A stretch of 64,000 bases of DNA from the NCBI GenBank assembly GCA_963734295.1, contig CAVTGS010000012.1, positions 620,001-684,000 of the forward strand, written 5' to 3'. The notes beneath the pieces were generated by a model. It ran no database searches and had not been told where the DNA came from. It was given only the letters and a program-made list of their open reading frames with translations. The stretch's first letter is position 1; each line of letters opens with the position of its first letter. Positions 44,368-53,671 of this stretch are shown in pieces. The translations under genes were made by a program, and so were the position numbers. Source of the DNA: JAEUMW01 sp963734295 (GTDB lineage: Bacteria > Pseudomonadota > Gammaproteobacteria > Burkholderiales > JAEUMW01).

Positions 44368-45373
44368 ATGACGACCCGAAACGGGCTGGTACTGGTGACC
44401 GGGGCGAGCGGATTCGTCGGCTCGGCGGTCGTGCGGGCGCTGATCGAGGCCGGCTATCCGGTCCGGGCGCTCGTACGAAGCTCGAGCCCGCGGACCAATC
44501 TGGCTGCCCTGGACGTCGAAACCGTCGAAGGCGACATGCGAGACGCCGATTCGGTCGCCCGCGCCATGGCGGGTGCCCGGTATGTCATGCACGTCGCTGC
44601 CGACTATCGGCTGTGGTCTCACGACCGCGGCGAGATCCGGCGCAACAACGTCGCCGGCACGCGGATCGTCATGGAAGCGGCGCTTCGCGAAGGCGTTGAA
44701 CGCGTCGTCTACACCAGCAGCGTCGCCGCGCTGGCGCTGCGGTCCGACGGCCAGGCGGCGGATGAGGCCACGGCGCTTGCCGAGACCGCAGCGGTCGGCG
44801 CCTACAAGCGCAGCAAGGTAGCCGCGCAGGACCTGGTCGAGACCATGATCGCGCGCGATGCGCTGCCCGCGGTCATCGTGAACCCATCGACGCCGATCGG
44901 ACCCCGCGATATTCGACCTACACCGACCGGGCGGATCATCGTCGAAGCCGCGTCCGGACGCATGCCCGCTTATGTCGACACCGGGCTCAATCTGGTTCAT
45001 GTCGACGACGTGGCGGCAGGGCATCTCGCCGCGCTTGCGCACGGCAGAGATCGGCGAGCGCTACATACTGGGCGGCCAGAACGTGCTGCTCGCGGACATG
45101 CTGCGCGACATCGCCCTGCTCGTCGGGCGCCGGCCGCCACGTGTGCGGTTGCCGCGCCGCCTTCTCTATCCCGCTGCGGCGGCGGCAGAGATGATTGCAT
45201 CGGCGACCAGACGGGAACCTTTCCTGACGCTCGACGGGCTGCGCATGGCCAAGAACCGGATGTTCTTTACCAGCGCCAAAGCAGCGCGCGATCTCGGCTT
45301 CGAAGCGCGTCCCTACGCCGAAGGACTCAGGGACGCGGTCGAATGGTTTCGAGGGGCGGGTCATCTGAAGTAA
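44368..45373 (+). CDS. hpnA: Hopanoid-associated sugar epimerase HpnA (one frame break)
   Basis: An extended short-chain dehydrogenase with NAD-binding TGASGFVGSAVVRAL at residues ~11-25 and the active-site YKRSK (Y and K of YxxxK). It has the HpnA-type segments DYRLWSHDRGEIRRNNVAGT and NPSTPIGPRDIRPTPTGRII. HpnA is thought to modify the ribose or sugar of extended hopanoids. One extra C near 45052 (GGCAGAG for GGAGAG) breaks the frame; correcting it gives 334 aa. It is followed by hpnN and mlaA in the same direction, supporting an outer-membrane sterol-like lipid function. Confidence 0.88.
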
Positions 45374-45398
45374 TCGCGCTCGTCACGGTGTTGCTCGC

Positions 45399-45430
45399 CG
45401 GCGGGTTTCGGCCCGCCGATCTTCATTTCG
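45399..45430 (+). terminator. Hairpin terminator after hpnA
   Basis: CGGCGGG (45399-45405) pairs with CCCGCCG (45412-45418) and is followed by a modest T-rich run. It is 26 bp past the hpnA stop and 110 bp before hpnN. It is strong in stem but weak in T tract. Confidence 0.45.
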
Positions 45431-45527
45431 CCCAATCCTCCGCGCTCGGTACAATCCCCCCTCTTTGCGGGTTCGGCGACGAGTTGGTCAGCAACGCCGG
45501 CATAACCATTCGAAGCGGAGTCGACGT

Positions 45528-48114
45528 TTGCGCGCACTGATTACACGTGTGGTCGGCACGTGCGCAGGGCACCCCTGGATCGTGCTCGTCAGTGCCGCGA
45601 TACTGGGCGTGATCGCGTCCGCTTACGCAGCGACGCACATCGCAATGGACACCAACACGGCCACGCTGATCTCACCGGATCTGCCGTGGCGCCAGCGGGA
45701 GATCGACTACGCCAGGATGTTTCCCCAGCGCGTCGCCGTGATTGCCGTGGTCGTCGACGGTGCGACGCCCGAATTGGCCGAGCAGGTGACCGCCACTTTG
45801 GCCGAACGTCTCGCCGACGCCGGGTCGATCATCTCGCTGCGGCGGCCCGACGGCGGTCCGTTCTTCAATCGGGTCGGCCTGCTGTTCGCACCGACGGAAG
45901 AGGTTGCCCGCACGACGCAGCAGATGATCGCGGCACAGCCACTGCTCGGAACGCTGGCGGCCGATCCGACACTGCGCGGGGTGATGGACGCGCTGTCGCT
46001 CGTTCTGGAAGGGGTGCGCCACGGACAGATCAAGCTCGACGATCTGGCCCGGCCGCTCGCCGCATTCGCGGATGCGTTCGATGCGGTCAACGCGGGACAA
46101 CTGCCGCGCTTTTCGTGGCGCACATTGATCATGGGCGGCACGGCCGACCCGCGCGAGCTGCGCCGCTTCATTCTCGTGCAGCCGCAGCTCGATTTCGGCG
46201 CGCTGCAGCCCGGTGCACGCGCCGTCGCCGCGATTCGTCAGGCGGTGGTCGAAGCGGGATTCGCCGCCGACCCGCGCATTCGCGTTCGGCTCACCGGCTC
46301 CGTGCCGCTCGCCGACGAGGAGTTCGCCACGCTGGCCGAAGGCGCAGCGCTCAATGGCGTGGTGACGATGCTCGTCGTCGTGTTTCTCCTGTGGCTGGCA
46401 CTGCGCTCCGGCCGCCTCATTCTTGCCATTCTGATCTGTCTGCTGGTCGGCATGGCGGTCACCGCGGCGTTCGGTCTCTTCGTGTACGGCGCGTTCAATC
46501 TCATTTCGGTGGCCTTCGCAGTCCTGTTCATCGGACTCGGCGTCGATTTCGGCATCCAGTTCTGCGTCTGCTATCGCGCCAAGCGATATCTGCACGACGA
46601 TCTGCAACGGGCCTTGCGCGATGCGGGGGCGGAAGTCGGCGTGCCCCTCGCACTTGCAGCGGCCTCGACGGCAGCCGGGTTCTACGCGTTCTTGCCGACC
46701 GACTACCGCGGCGTGTCGGAGTTGGGCCTGATCGCGGGAACCGGCATGGTCGTGGCGTTCGCAGCCAGCATCACCTTGCTGCCCGCCCTGCTTGCCGTGC
46801 TGCGTCCCGGTGGCGAGCGCGAGGCCGTGGGGTATGCCGCGTTCGCCCCCCTCGATCGATTTCTGATGCGGCGTCGGATCGGGGTGCTCATTGCGGCCGC
46901 AGTGGTCGCTGTCGGCAGCCTCCTGCTGTTGCCCAAGCTCCGCTTCGACTTCAACCCGCTGAACCTGCGAAGCGCGCAGGCCGAATCCGTGGCGACGCTG
47001 CTCGACCTCATGAAGAGTCCCGATACCACGCCCAACACGATCCAGGTCCTCACACCCGACGCTTGGCGACGCCGTGGGACTCGCGAAACGGCTGTCCGCA
47101 TTGCCGGAAGTGAATCGCGCGCTGACGTTGGCAAGCTTCATCCCCGAACAGCAGGAAGCCAAGCTCGCGCTGCTCGCCGACGCCGCGATGCTGCTCGACC
47201 CTGCGCTCAATCCACTGGACGTGAAGGCGCCCCCTACCGACGAGGAAACCGTTCGCGCCATGTTGCGCACGGCGCAGGCACTCGAACAGGCGGCGGGGCC
47301 GACGCCTGCCGGCGCCGCGGCAATCGATGCAGCGCGCCTCGCGAAGGCACTGACGATTCTCTCGAGCGCGGGCCCGTCGGCGCTCGAGCGAGCGCGGGAG
47401 GCATTGATCCCCGGATTGCTCGTCACGCTCGAACAACTGCGCGCCGCATTGCAGGCCGAGCCGGTCACTCTGGAGGATCTGCCGGCGGATCTCAAGCGCG
47501 ACTGGATCGCACCGGACGGCCGCGCACGCGTCGAGGTATTCCCCAAGGGCGACGCCAACGACAACGCCGCGCTGGAGCGCTTCACGGTGGCGGTCCGGCA
47601 GGTGGCGCCCGATGCAACCGGTGCCACGGTCGGGATACAGGAATCGAGCCGCACCATCGTGAGAGCATTCATGGAGGCGGGCCTGTGGGCACTCTTATCG
47701 ATCACGGTATTGCTGGCGTTCACGTTGCGCCGGGTGCCCGATGTGCTGCTGTCGTTGGCACCCCTGACCCTGGCAGGGCTGGTTACGCTGGGCACCTGCG
47801 CTGCGATCGATTTGCCGCTCAACTTCGAGAACATCATTGCGCTGCCGCTGCTCTTCGGCATCGGCGTGGCATTCAGCATCTATTTCGTGATGGCATGGCG
47901 GGGCGGTGCGCAAAACCTGCTGCAATCCAGTCTCACTCGGGCCGTTCTCTTCAGCGCGCTAACCACGGGAACAGCCTTCGGCAGCCTGTGGTCTTCGCAT
48001 CATCCAGGCACCGCGAGCATGGGCAAGCTGCTGGCGCTTTCCCTCGCGTTCACGCTGGTGGCTTCCCTGCTCTTCCTCCCCGCACTCCTGGCAACGGTGC
48101 GCAGGCGCCGGTGA
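45528..48114 (+). CDS. hpnN: RND-family hopanoid transporter HpnN (one frame break)
   Basis: An MmpL-type RND permease that moves hopanoids from the inner to the outer membrane. The ~861-aa corrected product has a first membrane helix (WIVLVSAAILGVIASAYAAT), a periplasmic loop with MDTNTATLISPDLPWRQRE, two five-to-six-helix bundles (VVVFLLWLALRSGRLILAI; LALSLAFTLVASLLFLPALL), and GLGVDFGIQFCVCYRAKR. One extra T near 47065 breaks the frame. The start TTG at 45528 is supported by GGAG seven bases upstream; MRVRRR from 45465 is less likely. Downstream 18 bp is mlaA. Confidence 0.88.
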
Positions 48115-48132
48115 TCTGGGACGATAGGTCGC

Positions 48133-48885
48133 ATGCTTGTTCTTCGACGATTCGCGGCGTTGGTCGCATGCGCCGCGCTCGTGGGCTGTTCGAGCATGTC
48201 GGAGAAGCGGGATAGGGAAGACAACGATCCGCTGGAACCGATGAATCGTGTCGTGTTCAACGCGAACGATGCGATCGACACCAACGTCATCAGGCCGATC
48301 GCCGAAGGATATCGGGCGGTCCTTCCCCAGTTCGTTCGCGACGCGATTCGGGCGTTCATCGACAATCTGCAGGAACCGCGGATCTTCGTGAACAATCTGC
48401 TGCAGCTTCGCATCAGCGACGCAGCCATCACCTTCACCCGTTTCTCGATCAACTCCACCTTCGGCCTCGCGGGCCTGTTCGACCTGGCGACCGGAAGCGG
48501 CCTGCCCAGGCAGACCGGGGATTTCGGCGAGACGCTCTACATGTGGGGCGTCGAAAGCGGACCCTATCTGGTGCTTCCGCTCTTCGGGCCGTCCAACGTT
48601 CGTGACGCCTTCGGCCTTGCCGTCGACATCTATACGACGCCGCCGGCGCACCTGTTCTCGGGCAGCGAGGGGGTGTGGATCAATGTCGGCGTTTACACCG
48701 TGAGCGGTTTCGACCTCCGGTCGCGCAACATCGAGACGCTCGACCACATCAAGGCGAACTCGCTCGACTACTACGCGCAGTTCCGCAGCATCGCCCGGCA
48801 ATATCGAGAGGGGCAGCTCCGCGCAGCCCGTGGCCTCGCCGAAGAACCGCAGGAACTGGTCGATCCGGGCGCGCCCGCTGACTGA
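48133..48885 (+). CDS. mlaA: MlaA/VacJ outer-membrane lipoprotein
   Basis: A 250-aa lipoprotein with signal peptide and lipobox VGC (cysteine about residue 19). The MlaA core is DPLEPMNRVVFNANDAID ... VRDAIRAFIDNLQEPRIFVNNLLQ ... FGETLYMWGVESGPYLVLPLFGPSNVRDAFG. MlaA forms a ring in the outer membrane that extracts misplaced phospholipids for the periplasmic carrier. It lies 18 bp after hpnN, suggesting cotranscription and a link between hopanoid and phospholipid sorting. It is convergent with hpnM. Confidence 0.93.
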   Translation: MLVLRRFAALVACAALVGCSSMSEKRDREDNDPLEPMNRVVFNANDAIDTNVIRPIAEGYRAVLPQFVRDAIRAFIDNLQEPRIFVNNLLQLRISDAAITFTRFSINSTFGLAGLFDLATGSGLPRQTGDFGETLYMWGVESGPYLVLPLFGPSNVRDAFGLAVDIYTTPPAHLFSGSEGVWINVGVYTVSGFDLRSRNIETLDHIKANSLDYYAQFRSIARQYREGQLRAARGLAEEPQELVDPGAPAD

Positions 48886-48904
48886 GGGGGATTTCGACCC
48901 GTTG

Positions 48905-49543
48905 CTACGCGGCTTTCATCAGCTTGTCGATCTGCTGGCGAAGACTCTCGATCAGCGCGGCGGGGCCGCCGGCCTTCAGGATCGCGCCGAACTCCGAGCG
49001 CTGCGTCGCGAGCTCGCTGATGGTGCCGCTCAAGTAGATGTCGACGATCTTCCACGTATCGCCCGAGCCGCGCATCAGGTAGTTCAGCGTGACAGGGTCT
49101 TCCTTCGGCCGGAGCAACCTGCTGCGAACGATACGGCCGGTGTTCCGCGACATGACCTCCGGGTCGACCTCGAAGCTCTCACCCGAGTAGCCATTGAAGC
49201 GATTTGCATACGTCGCGATGGTCATGCGCGCGAAACTGTCGAGCAGCGCTTTCTGCTGTTCGGGCGGGATGGCGGTCCAGTCCGGCCCGACCGCGATGCG
49301 AGTCATCGCGTCCAGGTCGAAGGTCGCGCGAATCACCGGGGCGAGCTTCTCGTAGCGACCCTGCACGCCCAACTGATCCGCCTGCTTCATGGTCGCCAGA
49401 AGCACGTCGTAGAACGCGCGGATCGGCGCGACGGCGGGGTCGGCGTCGGCAGCGATCGAGTGACCGGGCAGCGCGAAGCCAGCCAGTATCGCGGCGGCTC
49501 CGAACAGCGATCGGAGACAAAAACGGCTGTCGGTATTGGGCAC
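48905..49543 (-). CDS. hpnM: HpnM (MlaC-family periplasmic lipid carrier)
   Basis: A ~212-aa exported protein of the MlaC/Ttg2D family, the HpnM group associated with hopanoids. It has a signal peptide, then PIRAFYDVLLATMKQADQLGVQGRYEKLAPVI and FNGYSGESFEVD. The helical cystatin-like fold carries one lipid between the membranes. The start GTG at 49543 is preferred because AAGAGG lies about five bases upstream; 49549 or an upstream TTG is possible. It faces hpnN and mlaA head-on, so it is under separate control. Confidence 0.85.
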   Translation of the reverse strand: MPNTDSRFCLRSLFGAAAILAGFALPGHSIAADADPAVAPIRAFYDVLLATMKQADQLGVQGRYEKLAPVIRATFDLDAMTRIAVGPDWTAIPPEQQKALLDSFARMTIATYANRFNGYSGESFEVDPEVMSRNTGRIVRSRLLRPKEDPVTLNYLMRGSGDTWKIVDIYLSGTISELATQRSEFGAILKAGGPAALIESLRQQIDKLMKAA

Positions 49544-49719
49544 GGTCACCTCTTGATTCCGGCAATCGCAAGGAAGCGGGCGCAAGGCCGCATCGTCTGT
49601 CGACCTTCCGGCGAAAGGTACGACTCAATTGTCTTGGGGACTATTGCCGGTGGTCAAGTCCCCTGGGTGCTGCGAGTTCGCGAGCCGGGACGTGGATCCC
49701 GCCCCAACTCTCCGGCGCA

Positions 49720-49749
49720 TTGACGCGATCACGCGCCATTGCATACACT
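49720..49749 (+). promoter_or_regulatory. Sigma-70-type promoter for the SHOCT lipoprotein pair
   Basis: TTGACG (49720-49725) and TACACT (49744-49749) with an 18-base spacer, ~70 bp before the start at 49818. It is in the divergent gap between hpnM and the small lipoprotein genes. Confidence 0.5.
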
Positions 49750-49817
49750 CCGACGCGTGAGCGTTGGGCAACACTTCGCCACAGCGTATTTCTCGCTCGC
49801 CACATCCTCTTTCGAAC

Positions 49818-50048
49818 ATGAAGTCGCCTTCCTTGCGCAAGCCGATGCGGATCGCTGGATCGGTAGTCTCCGCCGCACTCGCCGTCTGGGTGATGACCCT
49901 GCTGCCCGCGTGCGGCGGGTCCTCCGGCCAGCGCAGCGACGCCAGCATCGGCAAGCAGCTCTCGACCTTGCGCGAGGCGTACGACAAGGGCGTGATCACG
50001 CGGGAAGAGTACGAGCGCGAGCGCAAACGCATCGTGGGGGATTGGTGA
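49818..50048 (+). CDS. Small lipoprotein with SHOCT-like C-terminal motif (1)
   Basis: A 76-aa lipoprotein with a basic N-terminus, hydrophobic stretch and lipobox PAC. It ends in a SHOCT-like segment (IGKQLSTLREAYDKGVITREEYERERKRIVGDW), a short motif found at C-termini of many membrane and secreted proteins. It has no known function. The TGATG junction with the following frame shows the pair is closely linked. The start ATG at 49818 has no strong Shine-Dalgarno sequence. The second copy of the same architecture lies directly downstream. Confidence 0.6.
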   Translation: MKSPSLRKPMRIAGSVVSAALAVWVMTLLPACGGSSGQRSDASIGKQLSTLREAYDKGVITREEYERERKRIVGDW

Positions 50049-50101
50049 TGACGAGACTCCCCGCCCTCGACAACAACCAATCCATGAGCAGGAGGCTCCG
50101 A

Positions 50102-50320
50102 ATGCGGATTTCCTTTGTCAGAATTCCAGGGCTCATCGCCGCAGCAGCGCTGGCGGCGGCGGTTGCCGGCTGCGGCGGCGGAAGCGCAGACGTGAAGAGC
50201 GTTACGACGACCACCACCACCGGCCAGCAACTGATCGATCTCAAGAAAGCGCTCGACGCGGGCGCGATCACGCCAGACCAGTACGAGAAGGAAAAGGCGC
50301 GCATCCTGAAGGGCAACTGA
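50102..50320 (+). CDS. Small lipoprotein with SHOCT-like C-terminal motif (2)
   Basis: A 72-aa lipoprotein with lipobox AGC, a threonine run (TTTTTT) and then QLIDLKKALDAGAITPDQYEKEKARIL, the same SHOCT pattern as in the preceding gene. The start at 50102 is fixed by an AGGAGG ribosome-binding site six bases upstream. An upstream in-frame ATG at 50048 overlaps the previous stop. The two genes look like a tandem duplication and may interact. Their function is unknown. Confidence 0.6.
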   Translation: MRISFVRIPGLIAAAALAAAVAGCGGGSADVKSVTTTTTTGQQLIDLKKALDAGAITPDQYEKEKARILKGN

Positions 50321-50339
50321 TTTCGCAGGCCTCTTCTTG

Positions 50340-51747
50340 TCAGCGGCGGGGATACTTCTCCAGTTCCCGGTCGAGCCGCTCCAGCACTTCGCTCCTTGCC
50401 GATCAACTCGATCACGGCATCGATGGAAGGCGTCTGCGTTTCGCCGGTCACCATCACGCGGAGCGGCATCGCCACCTTCGGCAGCTTGAGGCCGTGATCG
50501 GCGGCTGCCTGCTTGATCGCCTCACCGATTGCCTGACGATTCCAGTCGATACCGTCGAGGCTTAGCCGCAGGGCTGAAACTGCCCCGGCCGACTCGGGAG
50601 TGTAGTGTTGCTCTCGGAGCGCCTGAATCGGCTGCACCGGGCTATAGAAGTACTTGATCGCGGCCGCCAGCTCTTCGATCGTCCTGACGCGCTCCTTGAC
50701 CAGTGCGATGACCTTCTTGACATCCGGTCCACCCTCGACGCTGCAACCGTCCGCAGAAAGGAAGGGAAGCACGAGCTCCGCGAGTCGTCCGTCGTCCGCA
50801 TTGCTTCAGATGCTGCTGGTTGATCCACCTGAGCTTTTCCGGATCGAAACGCGCAGGCGCGCGGTGGACGGCCGCGAGATCGAACCACTCGATGAATTGC
50901 TCCACCGAGAAGATTTCATCGTCGCCATGTGACCAGCCAAGACGTGCGAGATAGTTGAGCAGCGCTTCCGGCAGGTAGCCGTCGTCCCGGTACTGCAGCA
51001 CGCTGACCGCACCGTGCCGCTTCGACAGCCGCTCGCCATCGTGACCGAGAATCATCGGCACGTGGCCGTAGTGCGGCAGCGTTGCGCCCAGCGCCCGCAG
51101 GATGTTGACCTGGCGCGGCGTATTGTTGACGTGATCGTCGCCGCGGATGACGTGCGTGATGTTCATGTCGAGATCATCGACCACGACGCCGAAGTTGTAG
51201 GTCGGCACGCCGTCCGCGCGCAGGATCACGAGGTCGTCGAGCTCGCTGTTCTGGACGGCGATGGGCCCCTTCACCAGGTCGTCGAACGCCACGAACCCAT
51301 CGTCGGGATTGCGAAAGCGGACCACGGGTTCCACGCCGGGGGGCGGGGTCTTGCCGACCGCACGTTCAGGCCGCCAGCGCCCGTCGTAGCGGGGTTTCAG
51401 TCCATGCGCACGCTGGGTCTCACGAAGCAGATCGAGCTCCTCGCGGGTGGCGTAGCAGTGATACGCCTTGCCGTCCCGGATCAAGCTGATCGGCGACCTC
51501 CCGATAACGGGCGAGCCGCTCCATCTGGTGAAACGGTCCCTCGTCGTAGCCGAGCCCGAGCCATCCCATCGAGTCGAGGATGGCGTCGGTCGACGCGTCG
51601 GTGGATCGCTCACGGTCGGTATCCTCGATGCGCAGGACGAACGTCCCGCCGTGCTTGCGCGCGTACGCCCAGGAGAACAGCGCGGTGCGCGCGCCACCGA
51701 TGTGGAGATAGCCCGTCGGGACTGGGAGCGAAGCGGGTGCGGATCAT
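50340..51747 (-). CDS. gltX: Glutamyl-tRNA synthetase (four frame breaks)
   Basis: The enzyme charges tRNA-Glu with glutamate. After removing one extra base each near 51720, 51490, 50805 and 50435, the reading becomes a complete 467-aa GltX. It has PSPTGYLHIGG (HIGH signature), RIEDTDRERS, the RDGKAYHCYA insertion, DGVPTYNFGVVVDD, GERLSKRHGAVSV (KMSKS-type) and the C-terminal ELEKYPRR. The gene is essential in bacteria, and the four insertions are all single bases, so they are most likely errors. A -10-like TAGAAT (51772-51777) precedes the start. It is divergent from tRNA-Val. Confidence 0.92.
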
Positions 51748-51846
51748 GTGAGCGTGCGGCGAAAGACCCTTATTCTACGGGCTGGTCGCCACCGTGACAC
51801 GCACCGGCCTCGATGCCGCGGCCGATCAGGGCGCAGGGTTCGCAAA

Positions 51847-51876
51847 TTGACCGCCCTTCCGGACTTGTGCTTAAAT
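51847..51876 (+). promoter_or_regulatory. Sigma-70-type promoter for tRNA-Val
   Basis: TTGACC (51847-51852) and TTAAAT (51871-51876) with an 18-base spacer, 13 bases before the tRNA. Confidence 0.6.
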
Positions 51877-51889
51877 TCGCGCCTCTCGC

Positions 51890-51965
51890 GGGCGGTTAGT
51901 CTCAGTGGTAGAGCGCTCCCTTCACACGGGAGAGGTCGCTGGTTCGATCCCAGCACCGCCCACCA
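51890..51965 (+). tRNA. tRNA-Val (CAC)
   Basis: A 76-nt cloverleaf with encoded CCA at 51963-51965. The acceptor GGGCGGT pairs with ACCGCCC, and the anticodon CAC is at 51923-51925 within CTCCC-TTCACAC-GGGAG. The T-arm has GGTTCGATCC. No duplicated 3' half was seen nearby. Confidence 0.95.
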
Positions 51966-52100
51966 AGACGGACGTGAGCGTCAGTCAGCCCGCAAGTCCC
52001 ACCCGAGGGGCCGATGCGTTCTTACCGAGCGAGAGCACGTTTCGCGTGCGGGGTGACAACCGTACGCGAGCCGCGGCAACCTCCGGATAACGCCTCCCGG

Positions 52101-52199
52101 CTACTTGCCCTTTTTCTCCCGCTTCGCCTGCTTCTTCTCCTTCGGGGTCTTCTGCGGCGCCTTCTTCTTGTCCTTCTTCGTATCCTGAGACTTGGCCAT
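52101..52199 (-). CDS. 32-aa lysine-rich small protein
   Basis: A tiny intact gene with ATG at 52199 and TAG at 52101-52103. A GGAGG ribosome-binding site lies eight bases before the start. The product starts MAKSQDTKKDKKKAPQKTP and is about 45% lysine, with no hydrophobic stretch. Such short basic proteins occur in many Betaproteobacteria, but I cannot assign a function. It could be a ribosome- or nucleoid-associated protein. It lies between tRNA-Val and moaE on the opposite strand to the tRNA. Confidence 0.65.
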   Translation of the reverse strand: MAKSQDTKKDKKKAPQKTPKEKKQAKREKKGK

Positions 52200-52286
52200 G
52201 TGTCTGTCCTCCGTGCATGCGGATAAGTGCGGAAATGCAATCCGGATGGTAACGACTGCCGGTGCGGTTCGGCAAGCGCGCCGTCG

Positions 52287-52748
52287 CTACGACTTCTCCC
52301 TCCACCGCGCTGCGGCCGCGTCGTCGCTCGCTCGCGCCTCCACCCAGCGCTCGCCTTCGGGTGTTCGTTCCTTCTTCCAGAACGGCGCGCGGGTCTTGAG
52401 ATAATCCATCAGGAACTCGCACGCGGCGAATGCCTCGCCGCGGTGCGCGCTGGTGACGACGACGAGCACGATCTGATCCGTCGGCCTCATCGTGCCGACG
52501 CGGTGGATCACCAGCATGTCGATCACGTCCCAGCGATCTCTCGCTTCCGCGACGATCTTCGCGAGCGCTTTCTCTGTCATGCCGGGGTAGTGCTCGAGCG
52601 TGAGCTCCGCCACGGCGTCGCCCTCGTTCACGTCGCGCACGACACCGATGAAGCTCGCGATCGCCCCGATCCGGGGATTGCCGGCACGCAGCCGCGCGAT
52701 CTCGCGGCCGGCATCGAAATCGTCGCGCTCTACACGGACTTCGTCCAC
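52287..52748 (-). CDS. moaE: Molybdopterin synthase catalytic subunit
   Basis: The large subunit converts cyclic pyranopterin monophosphate to molybdopterin, using sulfur from MoaD. The 153-aa protein has the MoaE core GAIASFIGVVRDVN, LTLEHYPGMTEKAL, and VIHRVGTM followed by the catalytic lysine region KTRAPFWKKE. It lies two bases after moaD on the same strand, so translation is coupled. It is last in the run mobB, moaD, moaE. Confidence 0.94.
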   Translation of the reverse strand: MDEVRVERDDFDAGREIARLRAGNPRIGAIASFIGVVRDVNEGDAVAELTLEHYPGMTEKALAKIVAEARDRWDVIDMLVIHRVGTMRPTDQIVLVVVTSAHRGEAFAACEFLMDYLKTRAPFWKKERTPEGERWVEARASDDAAAARWREKS

Positions 52749-52750
52749 CC

Positions 52751-53044
52751 CTAGCCCCCCGTCACCGGAGGAAAGAATGCGACCTCGTCGCCGTCGTGCA
52801 GCGCCGATCCGGGTTCGGCCATTTCCTGATTCACGGCGACGCAGATGGCGCGGTCCGGTGCCAGTTCGTCGGTCCAGGCGCCGCCCCGCGTGCGCAGCTT
52901 ATCGCGCAGCGCACCCACGCTCGAGTCGCCAGGCAGCAGCTCGATGCGCTCGATTGCGAGTCCGAGAGACTGCCGCAGCCGTGCGAAGTACATCACGGTC
53001 ACGATCCTGGAACTCGTACGCACGTCGTCGTGAGTGGTGCCCAT
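52751..53044 (-). CDS. moaD: Molybdopterin synthase sulfur-carrier subunit
   Basis: A ubiquitin-fold sulfur carrier ending in the required GG (FFPPVTGG), which becomes the thiocarboxylate. Core segments are VMYFARLRQSLGLAIERI and CVAVNQEMAEPGSALHDGDEVAFFPPV. The ATG at 53044 gives a 14-residue extension over the usual start (GTG 53002 or ATG 52993), but a GAGAG sequence supports it. It lies between mobB and moaE. Confidence 0.9.
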   Translation of the reverse strand: MGTTHDDVRTSSRIVTVMYFARLRQSLGLAIERIELLPGDSSVGALRDKLRTRGGAWTDELAPDRAICVAVNQEMAEPGSALHDGDEVAFFPPVTGG

Positions 53045-53054
53045 GGCACGTCTC

Positions 53055-53582
53055 TCAAGGGACTTCCGAGCAAAGTTGCGGCACTTCGCCGCGGAGCCCC
53101 AGGAGCACGAGGATGAACTCGGCGATCGGGTCGTAGTCCTCCAGTCCGAACTGCGGCAGGTCGGTCTCCAACGGCTCGTCGGTCGCGACCGCGACGATGT
53201 GCTCGTCGTGGCGAAACAGGAGCGGCTTCGACGCCGCGGCGCGATGGATCTCGAGTTTCGGGATCGGCTGCCGCTTGAAGCCTTCGACCAGCACGAGATC
53301 GCAGGGAGCGAAGCGCGCGAGCAGTTGCGGCAGCTCCGGCTCCGTCTCGCTGCGCAGCTCGTGCATGAGCACCCAGCGCTTCGCGGACGCGAGCATCACT
53401 TCGGTCGCCCCGGCCTCGCGATGTCGATAGGAGTCCTTGCCCGGCCGGTCGATGTCGAACTCGTGGTGCGCGTGCTTGATGAGCGAGACCCGGAGGCCTT
53501 CCATCACGAAGCGCGGAATGAGCGCCTCGATCAGTGTCGTCTTGCCGCTGCCGGAGAACCCCGCAAAGCCGAACACCTTCAT
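53055..53582 (-). CDS. mobB: Molybdopterin-guanine dinucleotide biosynthesis adapter MobB
   Basis: A 175-aa P-loop GTP-binding protein with Walker A FAGFSGSGKTTLIEALI at the N-terminus and LIKHAHHEFDIDRPGKDSYRHREAGA. It assists MobA in attaching GMP to molybdopterin for DMSO-reductase-type enzymes. No mobA is seen in the window. It is 10 bp upstream of moaD in the same direction. Intact frame, ATG at 53582. Confidence 0.9.
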   Translation of the reverse strand: MKVFGFAGFSGSGKTTLIEALIPRFVMEGLRVSLIKHAHHEFDIDRPGKDSYRHREAGATEVMLASAKRWVLMHELRSETEPELPQLLARFAPCDLVLVEGFKRQPIPKLEIHRAAASKPLLFRHDEHIVAVATDEPLETDLPQFGLEDYDPIAEFILVLLGLRGEVPQLCSEVP

Positions 53583-53671
53583 CGCCGAGCCTTTTCCCGC
53601 GCGACACAGCGGGTGACGGCGCACCTCCTCGTTAGACACGCGACGATGATACCGCTTCGGACACCCCGCCG

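Noticed and set aside
47050..47080. Programmed frameshifting in hpnN, gltX and others
   Set aside because: The break sites share no slippery motif or stimulatory structure, differ in each gene and are always extra bases. Sequencing error explains them better.
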